This document shows, piece after piece, positions 55,552 through 64,000 of a stretch of DNA of 64,000 nt. The stretch is from the NCBI RefSeq assembly GCF_022347565.1, contig NZ_JAKRGH010000001.1:1-64000 (forward strand), written 5' to 3'. A model generated the notes under the pieces. It was given only the letters and a program-made list of their open reading frames with translations. It did not search any database and was not told the DNA's origin. This DNA comes from Vibrio sp. Of7-15 (GTDB taxonomy: Bacteria; Pseudomonadota; Gammaproteobacteria; Enterobacterales; Vibrionaceae). The number at the start of each line of letters is the position of its first letter. Position 1 is the first letter of the stretch. The translations under genes were made by a program, and so were the position numbers.

Positions 55552-56734
55552 TTATTTATGATTTAGTAGTTCATCAACCGTATTGTGTGCAGCTTGAATA
55601 GCATTGTGTACGCCGCCCCAATCATCTTCTTTGGTGTAGGCTTCCCCGCAGAAAAAAATCTTATTATCGATGGGCTGAAATAAGGTGTTTGAGAGGTGGC
55701 TTGGTGCATTATCCGAAAGGTAAGCTGAATGAATAAAGGGTTCCGCTTCCCAGTTTTGGGCAATGTGTTTTACGTAATACTTTGATGCTTTACCATCAAA
55801 CACGATATCAAGTTCCTGCAAAATGTGATCGCGTAATACTTCCCCTTTAAATGCTTGATAGACCTTAGCTTGCTCACCCACCGCAAATAGTCCGAGTATG
55901 TAAGATGTGGTGTACTGACCATAAGAGGCATCGTAATACAGGCGCTGCCCAGAACTATTATCGCTGTCGGAAAAGTGTAAAAAAGTTGGATAGAAAGGCT
56001 GTTTAAATTCAATGAATACCTTTATGCCCGTCCAAACGGGGGCCTCTTGTATTGCTTTGCTTTTATTACTGGGAAGTGGTGGGGAAAAGGCGAGGTCTCT
56101 GTTTTTTTAATGTTTGTAGAGGCACAGTCACAATTACTTTATCTGCCTGGTAGAGTCTTTCTTTGGCGTCTTCAAGTAAGATGCGTTTACCGCTGTAGTT
56201 TAGGTGTGATACTTGAGTATTAAAGCTGATATAGGGCTGAACGGTGGGAATAATGTATGTTTCGAAAAAGTGTAGCCAACTTGAGCCCACAAATTTTTTA
56301 TCGTTAGAAGTGCCAAAGTAGCCTAATTTTTCAATCGTGAGTGTTTCACCATCAAAGTAGCCACTGGTATCTGTAGATTCATAATCTTTTAATGTGACGT
56401 TTACATCTACATCGGGGTTATTCACTGCTTGGGTGAGAACGTTGGGGGTCACATGTAGCCATTCTCCACCCCGTGAAATAGGGAAGTCGGCAAATTCGGT
56501 TGTGTGCTTCATGCGTCCGCTGTAGCTTGACGCACTTTCTAGGATACGAAAAGGAGTACCTAGTTGGTGCAGTAAATATCCAGCACTAAGGCCAGCAGCG
56601 CCAGCCCCGAGAATAATGACTTCACCTTGGTATTTGGCACGTTCTTTTGATTTAAAAGCAGACGTAAAAGCAAATGCGCTTTGGGAAGAGAGCCCAAGCA
56701 AGGCACACAGTTTAATGACGTTTCTTCTTTCCAT
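55552..56734 (-). pseudogene. Flavin amine oxidase, frameshifted
   Basis: Intact, it would be about 393 aa. Residues 1-205 read from 56734: a Tat-like signal (ERRNVIKL), the FAD-binding VIILGAGAAGLSAGYLL, and RGGEWLHV. At 56102-56108 the coding strand has seven A where six keep the frame; the current frame then stops after TLKKQRPRLFPTTSQ. One base less restores LKNRDLAFSP, a continuous open frame, and the C-terminal family motif FFCGEAYTKEDDWGGVHNAI to stop at 55552. This is one indel only. It could be a sequencing error, a fresh mutation or a slippage switch. AAGGGG precedes the ATG. Confidence 0.85.
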
Positions 56735-56828
56735 TCTTTCGCCCCTTAAATGACGGTAGCTTCCTTATTATTTACAACGAGGGTAGCTTATTTTGTTTGG
56801 GGGCACAGTGCATTAGGTTCATGTTAAA

Positions 56829-56858
56829 TAAAAAACGGCCCTGATTATTCAGAGCCGT
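56829..56858 (-). terminator. Terminator of the Aer-like gene
   Basis: ACGGCCCTGA / TCAGAGCCGT stem with one mismatch and loop TTAT; T-run on the minus strand. Confidence 0.7.
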
Positions 56859-56881
56859 GTTTGCTATTGAATAGAAGTCCG

Positions 56882-58438
56882 TTAGGATTCTGAGAAGTTC
56901 TCCACCATGGAGATGAGCTGCTGAGTGCTTTTTTGCACATCTTTGTTCATTTCGGTGGTTTTATTCATTAAATCGTAAGATGTCGTGTATTTGAAATTAA
57001 TGGATTGAATGTTCTCATTCACTTCATTCGTTACTGCGACTTGTTCTTCAATAGCGACCGCAATTTGTTGATTTTGATCGGACATATTGTGAATGATCTT
57101 TTCCAACTCATTGATTCGTTTAGCGGTATCAGTGATCTGCTCCACACTGCTATCTGAGCTAGTATTGCCCGCTTTAAGTGCATTTACGGCTACCGAGGTA
57201 CCTTGTTGGATTTGCTCGATAACAGATTGAATTTCTGTAGTAGAAGTTTGCGTGCGCTGTGCCAGTGTTCTCACTTCACCCGCAACCACAGCAAAACCTC
57301 GACCAGATTCTCCAGCACGCGCTGCTTCAATAGCAGCATTCAAGGCAAGTAAATTGGTTTGATCTGCAATACCATTGATTACGTCCACCACTGTTCCAAT
57401 TTGTTGGCTTTGTTTGTCTAGGCTGTTGACAATATCAGTAATAGTTTTTAGCTCGGAGGCTAAATTTAAAACCGTTTGGTGCGCTTCATCGACCGATTTT
57501 AGCCCCGTTTCCATGGCTTTTTGTGCTTCTAGAGCTGCATCCGACGTGCTTTGTGCATTTTGAGAAATTTCAATTGATGATGCCTGCATTTCATTCATGG
57601 CTGTTGCAACCATATCAATTTCGCTTTTTTGCTCATTTAAGTTGTTTGCCACTGCAAGCCCGTTATTGGTGGCATTGTCTGCGTTTTTCAAGGTTTCTTC
57701 ACAGCGATCCATGACCGACACGTTGATGCGTCCCATCAAGGCTTTTCCTTGGTATTCATGCATCTTCATTGCAAGTTGGATCTCAGAGATATCATTAACC
57801 TTGCCGTTGTAGATAAGCTCCATCAGTGGATTATTGAATACTTTTCTCGATTGTTTCGCTAATGCTTCAAGCTCTCTTGTTAATAAAAATACAGAAACGA
57901 TCGATAAGCCAAGAAAGCTACCAAGACCAACTTCAGGGCTAACTGTTGTGGTAAGCCAGTAAGAAAATACCGAGATCAGTAAAAAAGCCAGTGAGCAGCG
58001 TTGCCACAGACGCGTTCTAGGCAGCTTTAGTCGCAACGGCGTTTTGTGGTTACGTAATTTAGCGTAAGCAGAATCGGCTCTTTTAATGTATTCAGGCTTA
58101 GGGTGGAAACGCACTGATTGATATTCGACAACGTCACCATTACGTTTTATTGGAGACGCAAAAGCATCGACCCAATAATAACCGCCACCATTACGTCTGT
58201 TTTTTACCATCCCCATCCAATGATTGCCGGATTTCAGATGTGACCATAAATCATTAAAAGCTGCTTTTGGCATATCTGGATGACGAACAATATTGTGGGC
58301 ATGTCCTTCTAACTCGCCATCGTTGTAGCCTGCCACTTCATTAAAGTGTGGGCTGGCGTATTTGATTTGGCTGGATGTATCGGTAATAGAAAGAAGGTTG
58401 TAATGGCTTGGATATGTATATTCAGTTTCGTTATTCAT
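56882..58438 (-). CDS. Aer-like PAS-domain chemoreceptor
   Basis: 518 aa. The N-terminal cytoplasmic PAS domain (about 15-115) has [24 protein letters not shown] and [14 protein letters not shown], the pattern of FAD-binding Aer energy/oxygen sensors. A hydrophobic region of two helices follows at about 147-187, then a proximal region and the chemoreceptor signalling domain with [20 protein letters not shown] and [14 protein letters not shown]. No periplasmic domain. It likely steers cells by redox or oxygen. The gene appears monocistronic. Confidence 0.94.
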   Translation of the reverse strand: MNNETEYTYPSHYNLLSITDTSSQIKYASPHFNEVAGYNDGELEGHAHNIVRHPDMPKAAFNDLWSHLKSGNHWMGMVKNRRNGGGYYWVDAFASPIKRNGDVVEYQSVRFHPKPEYIKRADSAYAKLRNHKTPLRLKLPRTRLWQRCSLAFLLISVFSYWLTTTVSPEVGLGSFLGLSIVSVFLLTRELEALAKQSRKVFNNPLMELIYNGKVNDISEIQLAMKMHEYQGKALMGRINVSVMDRCEETLKNADNATNNGLAVANNLNEQKSEIDMVATAMNEMQASSIEISQNAQSTSDAALEAQKAMETGLKSVDEAHQTVLNLASELKTITDIVNSLDKQSQQIGTVVDVINGIADQTNLLALNAAIEAARAGESGRGFAVVAGEVRTLAQRTQTSTTEIQSVIEQIQQGTSVAVNALKAGNTSSDSSVEQITDTAKRINELEKIIHNMSDQNQQIAVAIEEQVAVTNEVNENIQSINFKYTTSYDLMNKTTEMNKDVQKSTQQLISMVENFSES

Positions 58439-58713
58439 AATAATATCAATAGTGAAAAATCACATAAATCTTACCCAAATATACAAAATATTGATATAGA
58501 TCATGTCTTGTATAAAATTACACGCTGTTTTATTGTGCGTTATAGGTTGTTTTCACTTTCTTTTTATTTTTAATTTTTTATTTGGTATATCTGACGATAA
58601 GTGGTTTTTAATGCTAAAAATTATGCATGTAAGTGCATCTTGGGTCGTGTTTTTTCGCTTTTGAAGGGAGAAAGAGCAGTGACCGAGTAGCCATTTTTGC
58701 CGAGCTCTGCCGT

Positions 58714-59679
58714 CTATGCTGCTCCTTTGTTAATGACGACTTGTTTAGGCCAGTACATTCTAACGTAGCCAACAGATACCCAAATGACTAATCCGGTAGC
58801 AATGAGCAATTCAAACAAGCCAAATTGGTGTAACCAAACCCACTGTGGGTGGTCTGAAGCAAACCATGAGGTTAAACGCTCCATGGCGACTGCACTAATC
58901 ACAGAGGGGAAGGTGACTGCTGCAATGGATGGCTGGAATTTCAACGTGAGCAGATTGATATAGCACAGATAAACCAGCAACGTCATAGTGATGGCAATAC
59001 CAGCTAATGCTCCAGAGAGGATGGGGTCAGGGTTCGGGAAGTTTTGTAAATAAGCGGTGAGCGATAAGTTTACGGGAGCCGCCATAATGGCTAAAGTTGG
59101 GCGCGCTTTTCTGGGCAATCGGCCTGAAAAAACCAACCGATACAAAATAATAGGCAGCATGACAAAATAAATGGAAATGCAGATCATCGCCATGTTTTGG
59201 GCAAATTCGACATGGCCTAATTGAGAGCCTGCCAGTGTGCCACTAATGGCACCAACGGGGTACAAAAACCAACTGGGGACCATATTGGTGATTTTAAAAC
59301 TGCTGATCTGAAAGCAGAAAAAGAGCACCATTAGGGTTAAATGAAGCGATAAAGCAATAAACCAAATGAACTGAGCGACAGTGTGGTTAAGGGTCGCGAT
59401 ATAGTCACACAATATCAGCAGAGCCATGCTCATTGGAGCCATTAAACTGCCGTTAAGAGGGTTTCTGAGATCTTGTATAAATAGGTTTGGTGAAAAAATA
59501 TACTTTAGTAAAACGGGCAATAACAAAAGCGCGCCTAATACGGCACATAAAGGTCGGAAAATAGGCGCTACTTCAGGAAAATACAATGACCAGACCAAAC
59601 CTAAACCAATAATGCCCAGAGCCAGTGATGCCTGTGCCGTTGGAATGTGTTTGAAATAAGAAAAACGGCCAAAATTCAC
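58714..59679 (-). CDS. TDT-family (TehA/SLAC1-like) membrane transporter
   Basis: 321 aa, about ten membrane segments. PTAQASLALGIIGLG, DLRNPLNGSLMAPMSMALLIL, PSWFLYPVGAISGTLAGSQLG and the C-terminal helices fit the tellurite-resistance/dicarboxylate (TDT) transporter family, trimeric anion channels or exporters. GTG start; AAAGGAT lies 6 nt upstream. No tehB neighbour. The substrate is unknown. Confidence 0.87.
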   Translation of the reverse strand: MNFGRFSYFKHIPTAQASLALGIIGLGLVWSLYFPEVAPIFRPLCAVLGALLLLPVLLKYIFSPNLFIQDLRNPLNGSLMAPMSMALLILCDYIATLNHTVAQFIWFIALSLHLTLMVLFFCFQISSFKITNMVPSWFLYPVGAISGTLAGSQLGHVEFAQNMAMICISIYFVMLPIILYRLVFSGRLPRKARPTLAIMAAPVNLSLTAYLQNFPNPDPILSGALAGIAITMTLLVYLCYINLLTLKFQPSIAAVTFPSVISAVAMERLTSWFASDHPQWVWLHQFGLFELLIATGLVIWVSVGYVRMYWPKQVVINKGAA

Positions 59680-60156
59680 GTGTTTATCCTTTATTAATTT
59701 GGTTTTTATCTGGCTTAGATTTGGATTTTATATTTAGCCTGAAGTTATTCAGTTTTTATACAGTTAAAATCGGAATATTATCTTTTACAGACTAGTTTCT
59801 ACATTATTCATTATTTGGGCGTAACAAAAAGCTGAAATAGTGATCAAGATAACAAAATTTCTGCCTATTTTAGGTGGCAGAATGAGGGATCTGAGCCATA
59901 TTTAAAAGGTGATAAGGCAGCAGAATAGAGCATAGACCATTCACCACGGAGGATGAATTGTAAGTAGATAGCCGTATCACCACAATTTGGTTCCTAAGTA
60001 TGTAAGACCTTGTAATTATAGTCGAATCGATGGTAACAACTGAGCGCATCACGCTACAAGCCATCACCGCACTGCTAACGTATGAGCATTATACAAGGCA
60101 TTAGTCAAAGCGTTACTGGTGTGCTGTGTAGGTACACCAAGAGATTTTACAACCTC
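59680..60156. other. Gap upstream of the COG0523 operon
   Basis: 477 bp with no supported gene. A 65-codon minus-strand frame has no family resemblance. Because it ends in a hairpin terminator pointing right, it may encode a small RNA or a long leader of the next gene. Confidence 0.3.
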
Positions 60157-60185
60157 AAAGCCGCACGATCACAGTGCGGCTTTTC
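60157..60185 (+). terminator. Hairpin terminator 49 bp upstream of the COG0523 gene
   Basis: AAAGCCGCAC / GTGCGGCTTT stem with loop GATCACA and a short T-run. No coding gene lies upstream on this strand, so it would end a small RNA or act as an attenuator for the operon. Confidence 0.6.
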
Positions 60186-60201
60186 TTGTTCTGTGTGACA
60201 A

Positions 60202-60219
60202 TACAAAAATATTTTTGTA
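60202..60219. promoter_or_regulatory. Perfect palindrome before the COG0523 gene
   Basis: TACAAAAATATTTTTGTA is its own reverse complement and adjoins the AAAGGA ribosome site. It could be an operator, or a hairpin limiting translation. It does not match the Zur consensus I know. Confidence 0.5.
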
Positions 60220-60233
60220 AAGGAATCACCGCT

Positions 60234-61226
60234 ATGTCACAAGCAGCTATGTCACAGAAAGTGCCAGCGAACATTATCACTGGTTTTCTTGGTGTGGGTA
60301 AAACGACCGCCATTTTAAATTTATTAAAAAATAAGCCAGAAAACGAGTCTTGGGCTATTTTGGTTAATGAATTTGGTGAAGTCGGTATTGATGGGGCTTT
60401 TTTAAGTGAGCAGGGCGCTCTAGTTAAAGAAGTACCGGGTGGCTGTATGTGCTGTGCGGCTGGTTTGCCTATGTCTGTGGGTATTAATGCATTATTAAGA
60501 CAAAAACCAGACAGGCTGATTATTGAGCCAACGGGGCTTGGGCATCCTAAAGAGATCATTGGAATTTTAACGTCACCTCAATATGAGCCTTATATAGATC
60601 TGAAAGCGACTGTGGCGTTAGTGGATGCTCGTAATTTATCGGATACGAAATATACGGAAAATTCGAACTTCCAAGATCAGCTTGCTGTGGCCGATGTCGT
60701 GGTGGCTAATAAAGCTGATCAATACACAGAATATGATGCGCTTCTATTTGATGATTGGGTATCCCGTCAGTCTCCAGCTAAATCGGCTTTTGGAAAAGTG
60801 GAGCAAGGTACGTTTGATTTATCTTGGTTGGATCAGAGTCGCCATATTGAAACGGCGCCATCTCAAAAAGCGTATGAGCATCACTATGAGGCAGACGTAC
60901 CTAACTTTGAGCTAGCCCCAGGCCAAACATATGTTCGTAAAGAAAATAAAGGCCAAGGTTTTTACAGTTGTGGTTGGTTCTTTGGTGCTGAATACAGTTT
61001 TGATTTCTCAGAGCTGTTTTCTGTATTTTCAGCATTAACAGCAGAGCGCGTAAAAGCGGTTGTGAATACCGACAAAGGCTGTTTTGCTTTTAATGTCGCC
61101 AACCAAGTGGTGTCAGTGAATGAGTTATCGCTAGAAGGTTTGGAATCACGCATTGAAGTGATTGATGATAGCTTGTTAGATTGGCAGCAGTTAGAAAAGG
61201 TTTTACTGTCTATTAGCCAATCTTGA
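60234..61226 (+). CDS. COG0523/CobW-family GTPase (metal chaperone type)
   Basis: 330 aa. G-domain motifs: Walker A TGFLGVGKTT, the family Cys motif GGCMCC that binds the metal, IIEPTGLGHP and NKAD. The C-terminal domain (about 225-330) is the CobW_C type. Such proteins deliver zinc, cobalt, iron or nickel to target proteins. I chose ATG 60234 because AAAGGA lies upstream; the frame is open to 60174. It is followed in the same direction by a HupE/UreJ-type membrane protein and an anchor protein. Whether it serves B12 synthesis or metal homeostasis cannot be decided; neither cob genes nor a Zur box adjoin. Confidence 0.9.
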   Translation: MSQAAMSQKVPANIITGFLGVGKTTAILNLLKNKPENESWAILVNEFGEVGIDGAFLSEQGALVKEVPGGCMCCAAGLPMSVGINALLRQKPDRLIIEPTGLGHPKEIIGILTSPQYEPYIDLKATVALVDARNLSDTKYTENSNFQDQLAVADVVVANKADQYTEYDALLFDDWVSRQSPAKSAFGKVEQGTFDLSWLDQSRHIETAPSQKAYEHHYEADVPNFELAPGQTYVRKENKGQGFYSCGWFFGAEYSFDFSELFSVFSALTAERVKAVVNTDKGCFAFNVANQVVSVNELSLEGLESRIEVIDDSLLDWQQLEKVLLSISQS

Positions 61227-61352
61227 TCTTCCTTCAATGTTTAAGGCAAAGGGTGTGGTCTTTGCCTTTCTATTTTTCCTCGTTAAAACTCTATCTTAAT
61301 TTCTAATTTGTTGCCTATGCTTAAAGATACTTTTGCTAAGGGACTAAATTGG

Positions 61353-62087
61353 ATGTGTAAATTGCTCATGGGTGAGCGAAGCTCATTGTCTGCGAGAATT
61401 CTTTTCGGTTTTATTTTTGTTTTTTTTGGTGCTTTTCTTACCTTCTTTATGCCTGAAGCTATTGCTCATGGAGTACCAGAAGGGGATAAAGGCTTTATTC
61501 ATGAAAGTAGCGGAATATTGCCTGGGCCGTTTATTTATTTGGGTGCCAAACACATGGTTACGGGGTATGACCATCTACTTTTCTTATTTGGGGTGATTTT
61601 TTTTATTTATCGCCTTAAAGATATCGTCTTGTATGTTTCCCTGTTTGCTATCGGTCATACTATTACCTTGTTATCAGGTGTACTTGCTCATATTTCAATG
61701 AGCGCTTATTTGATTGATATGATTATTGGCTTTTCTGTGGTGTACAAAGCGCTGGATAATTTAGGTGCATTCAAGGTTTGGTTTGGTATTCAACCTGACA
61801 CTAAGTTGGCGACCTTACTATTTGGCTTAATTCATGGATTTGGATTAGCCACTAAAATTCAAGAATTTGATATTTCCTCTTATGGGCTTGTCTATAATCT
61901 TATCTTTTTTAATATTGGTGTGGAGTTAGGGCAAATACTTGCGTTATCGGCCATTCTTATTGTGATGGGGTTCTGGAGGTTAAGTGGGCATTTTTATCGT
62001 CAGGCATATACCACCAATGTTGTGATGATGAGCTTAGGTTTCATGTTGATGGGATATCAATTTATCGGCTTTATTATTCAGGGATGA
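61353..62087 (+). CDS. HupE/UreJ-family membrane protein
   Basis: 244 aa from ATG 61353. A leader or first helix (about 14-33), then conserved AHGVPEGDKGF, YLGAKHMVTGYDHLLFLFGVI, the FAIGHTITLL and LFGLIHGFGLA segments, and FNIGVELGQ. His, Asp and Glu residues in membrane helices are typical for nickel/cobalt permeases of this family. AAGGGA lies 9 nt before ATG 61353; earlier starts (TTG 61308, ATG 61317) lack a site. It overlaps the next gene by 4 nt (ATGA). It is probably a metal-ion permease working with the preceding GTPase. Confidence 0.85.
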   Translation: MCKLLMGERSSLSARILFGFIFVFFGAFLTFFMPEAIAHGVPEGDKGFIHESSGILPGPFIYLGAKHMVTGYDHLLFLFGVIFFIYRLKDIVLYVSLFAIGHTITLLSGVLAHISMSAYLIDMIIGFSVVYKALDNLGAFKVWFGIQPDTKLATLLFGLIHGFGLATKIQEFDISSYGLVYNLIFFNIGVELGQILALSAILIVMGFWRLSGHFYRQAYTTNVVMMSLGFMLMGYQFIGFIIQG

Positions 62088-62728
62088 GATCACTATTTAT
62101 GTCAGAATTTAATAAGAAGGACTCTGGATCAGAGTTGCCAACCCCAAGTGCGATGCAGTTACTAAAATCAACGGCTATTGCTCTTGTAGTGGCGATCGTA
62201 TTGTTGCTCACCGTTATCATTCCTGCTGAATATGGGGTTGATCCCACAGGAGTTGGGCGGATACTGGGCTTAAAAGAAATGGGGGAAATGAAAGCCGATT
62301 TCGAACAAGAAAAGCATAAAGATCATCACGGCCATGAGGTGTCAAAAACAGACCAAAATGACCCCACTAAGAGTAGTGAGAGCTCTTTGATTGTTTATGA
62401 TGAAGAAAAAGAAGAGGTGCTGAGTTTGGTGTTAGGCCCTAACCAATCAACAGAAGTGAAACTTGAAATGTTGGAAGGGAATAAAGTCTACTTTTATTGG
62501 ACTGCCAATGGCTCGGCTTTGAACTACGACTTACATGGCGATCCTTATAATGCACCGACAGATTTCTATCATAGCTATGAAAAAGGCAAAGGTGTCGCTG
62601 AGCAAAAAGGGGAACTTTATGCGGCATTTTCGGGGCTTCATGGTTGGTATTGGCGAAACAGAACTGAAGAGCCTGTGAAAGTCACATTGGAAGTGAAAGG
62701 GCAATTTTTTGCGATTAAACAGTTGTAA
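62084..62728 (+). CDS. Membrane-anchored protein with His-rich segment
   Basis: 214 aa. One membrane helix at about 27-48 (LKSTAIALVVAIVLLLTVII), a His-rich segment with KHKDHHGHE near 80-88, then a soluble, probably periplasmic domain (SLVLGPNQSTEVKLEMLEG, FYWTANGSALNYDLHGDPY, FSGLHGWYWRN). Similar proteins are called transmembrane anchor proteins next to HupE-type genes, as I recall. The start overlaps the HupE stop as ATGA; ATG 62099 is an alternative. The His cluster suggests metal capture for the permease; this is inferred. Confidence 0.78.
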   Translation: MRSLFMSEFNKKDSGSELPTPSAMQLLKSTAIALVVAIVLLLTVIIPAEYGVDPTGVGRILGLKEMGEMKADFEQEKHKDHHGHEVSKTDQNDPTKSSESSLIVYDEEKEEVLSLVLGPNQSTEVKLEMLEGNKVYFYWTANGSALNYDLHGDPYNAPTDFYHSYEKGKGVAEQKGELYAAFSGLHGWYWRNRTEEPVKVTLEVKGQFFAIKQL

Positions 62729-62766
62729 GGCTGTAATACTATTATAGGAAGACAAAAAGATTGCGT

Positions 62767-63210
62767 TTATGCCCGCTCATCTTTCGTTGATTCCATGACC
62801 ATATGAGTGGTAATCGTTGCAATGTGAGGAAGCATTCCAAGGGTTTCGGAGTGAAATATTTTGTAGCTCTTTAAGTCTGTCGTTTCTACACGCAATAAGT
62901 ATTCAAAACTGCCTGTTACGTTATGGCACTCAATCACTTCATGTGATAGAAAAATGGCCTCTTCAAACCTTTTTTGTGCTTCACTTGTATGTGTAGAAAG
63001 GCCAACTGTAACGTAGGCAACAAAACCACGGCCAAGCGCTTCGTGGTTTAAAACTGCACGATAGCCTTTAATGATCCCTTTATTTTCTAACTCTTGTACG
63101 CGGCGTAAACATGCGGATGCTGAGAGGCCTATTTTTTGTGCCAGTTCTGCATTTGTGATTTTTCCATTGCTGGTTAGTTCTTGCAATATTCTTTCGTTAT
63201 ACCTATCCAT
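62767..63210 (-). CDS. Lrp/AsnC-family regulator
   Basis: 147 aa. The N-terminal helix-turn-helix (ITNAELAQKIGLSASACLRRVQELE) is followed by a RAM/ACT-like effector domain (FVAYVTVGLSTHTSEAQKRFEEAI, VTGSFEYLLRVETTD). It likely senses an amino acid. It is divergent from a DUF2000 gene across 122 bp, the usual arrangement of a local Lrp-type regulator and its target. Confidence 0.92.
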   Translation of the reverse strand: MDRYNERILQELTSNGKITNAELAQKIGLSASACLRRVQELENKGIIKGYRAVLNHEALGRGFVAYVTVGLSTHTSEAQKRFEEAIFLSHEVIECHNVTGSFEYLLRVETTDLKSYKIFHSETLGMLPHIATITTHMVMESTKDERA

Positions 63211-63332
63211 ATGTCACTTTTGTTGTGCAATTAGCTTAATCAAAACAATATATGCAAGCACATTTCGTGTAAAGCTATATATAGTAGATTTAACAATCAC
63301 ATAAGTTATGCTTTAGCTAATAAGGTCAGTGA

Positions 63333-63764
63333 ATGAATAACCTACCAGATGAAACGAAAAAAAGATTTGTAGCGGTTTTGAATAAAAAAATGGATATTGG
63401 GCGTACAGTTAATGTTCTTGGCCACATTAGCGTTGGTTTGTCGAGTTTACTTGCACCTGATGATGCGGTTTACGTTGACTATGAGGATCAGAGTAATAAT
63501 CTACACCGCAATGTATCCCACTACCCATATATTGTTTTGAAAGCAGACAACTCCAATAAAATCCGGAAAGTGAGAGAAGAAGCGATTGAGAGAGGGATTA
63601 AATTTACTGTTTTTACTCATACCATGATTGAAGGCGGTTCAATGGTGCAGCAGTCTCTGACAAAAGAAACGCTGGAATCAGATCTGAATTACTTGGGGAT
63701 ATGCCTATTTGGTGAAACAGAAGTAATTCGAGAAATAACAAAGAAATTTAGTCTGTATAAATAG
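63333..63764 (+). CDS. DUF2000-family protein
   Basis: 143 aa. KKRFVAVLNKKMDIGRTVNVLGHISVGL is the typical DUF2000 opening, and HYPYIVLKADNSNKIRKVREEA fits its peptidyl-tRNA-hydrolase-II-like fold. No enzyme activity is established for the family to my knowledge. The divergent Lrp-type gene is the probable regulator. The start ATG has only a weak ribosome site (AAGGTCAGTGA). Confidence 0.85.
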   Translation: MNNLPDETKKRFVAVLNKKMDIGRTVNVLGHISVGLSSLLAPDDAVYVDYEDQSNNLHRNVSHYPYIVLKADNSNKIRKVREEAIERGIKFTVFTHTMIEGGSMVQQSLTKETLESDLNYLGICLFGETEVIREITKKFSLYK

Positions 63765-63806
63765 TCTACCTATGCTTTTTAAGAGAGCAGGTAGAGCGGT
63801 TCGATT

Positions 63807-63832
63807 TCATCGCTAGTGTTGTCTAGCGATGA
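63807..63832. repeat. Perfect stem-loop downstream of the DUF2000 gene
   Basis: TCATCGCTAG / CTAGCGATGA with loop TGTTGT. The following T-run is weak. It may be a terminator for the DUF2000 gene or for the convergent gene at the window end. Confidence 0.55.
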
Positions 63833-63927
63833 TTTGAATTGACGACTCAGAAGCTAGCGGGAATACAAGAATGACACAGTTCCTTGTAAATCTCGATAGC
63901 CTCCTTTAGTCGTCACCTTAATTTCAA

Positions 63928-64000
63928 TTAACGCTTATTCCGTAGGTAGCGTTTACGGCGTTCTTCTTTTTTCTTGATTTGTTGCTCTAATTTCAATGCG
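63928..64000 (-). CDS. 3' end of a basic protein, cut by the window edge
   Basis: Only the last 23 codons are visible on the minus strand: residues such as EQQIKKKEERRKRY and a final RNKR before TAA. The Lys/Arg/Glu-rich helix suggests a nucleic-acid-binding or small basic protein. No family can be assigned from this piece. Confidence 0.5.
   Translation of the reverse strand, partial: ALKLEQQIKKKEERRKRYLRNKR

Noticed and set aside
56095-56112. Programmed -1 frameshifting in the amine oxidase gene
   Set aside because: The frame change needed is +1 relative to the current reading, so the slippery A-run is in the wrong phase for -1 shifting.

Overview
The window looks like chromosomal DNA of a marine gammaproteobacterium of the family Vibrionaceae. 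Pointers are the 3' end of a CsrB-family RNA, a DUF3360 membrane protein and small conserved proteins of the vibrio group, several chemoreceptors and c-di-GMP enzymes, and an acetate kinase without pta. The mixture of malEFG/malK, deaD and rnb resembles what I recall of the second chromosome of vibrios. Genus and replicon are inferred from gene content only.

Layout. 0-6 kb: CsrB-like RNA 3' end, a chemoreceptor, an arsR-acr3 arsenite efflux pair with two matching operators, a small membrane protein, a chemoreceptor with an NrtS-like membrane module, and bluB. 6-17 kb: a CHASE-GGDEF-EAL protein, then lhgO followed 2 nt later by a DctB-like kinase, facing a TAXI-type TRAP transporter (fused permease plus binding protein) and a DctD-like sigma-54 activator. 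A sigma-54 promoter and paired dyads precede the transporter operon. 17-22.7 kb: a MocR-type regulator, a small membrane protein, and a TonB-dependent receptor (Fur-like box) divergent from a secreted hydrolase.

22.7-41.4 kb is a maltodextrin region: lipoprotein alpha-amylase, GlgX-type debranching enzyme, lamB-malM, and malK divergent from malEFG, with MalT-like boxes upstream of the amylase, lamB and malE. Between malM and malK sits a separate two-gene module (29968-35857): a beta-propeller-like lipoprotein translationally coupled to a 1571-residue protein with an internal OmpA-like domain and no signal peptide. It is the best candidate here for an undescribed system.

41.9-50.5 kb: a diguanylate cyclase next to a ComFB-family protein, exoribonuclease II divergent from a DEAD-box helicase with a structured leader, a Cys-rich membrane-anchored protein and an orphan acetate kinase. 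50.5-58.5 kb: an AraC/GyrI-like regulator, small hypotheticals, a hydrolase relic, DUF3360, an RRF-like protein, an amine oxidase broken by one extra base in a poly-A tract, and an Aer-like receptor. 58.7-64 kb: a TDT-family transporter, a COG0523 GTPase-HupE/UreJ-anchor protein operon that looks metal related, an Lrp regulator divergent from a DUF2000 protein, and the 3' end of a basic protein cut by the window edge. No tRNA, rRNA, CRISPR array or intact insertion sequence was recognised.
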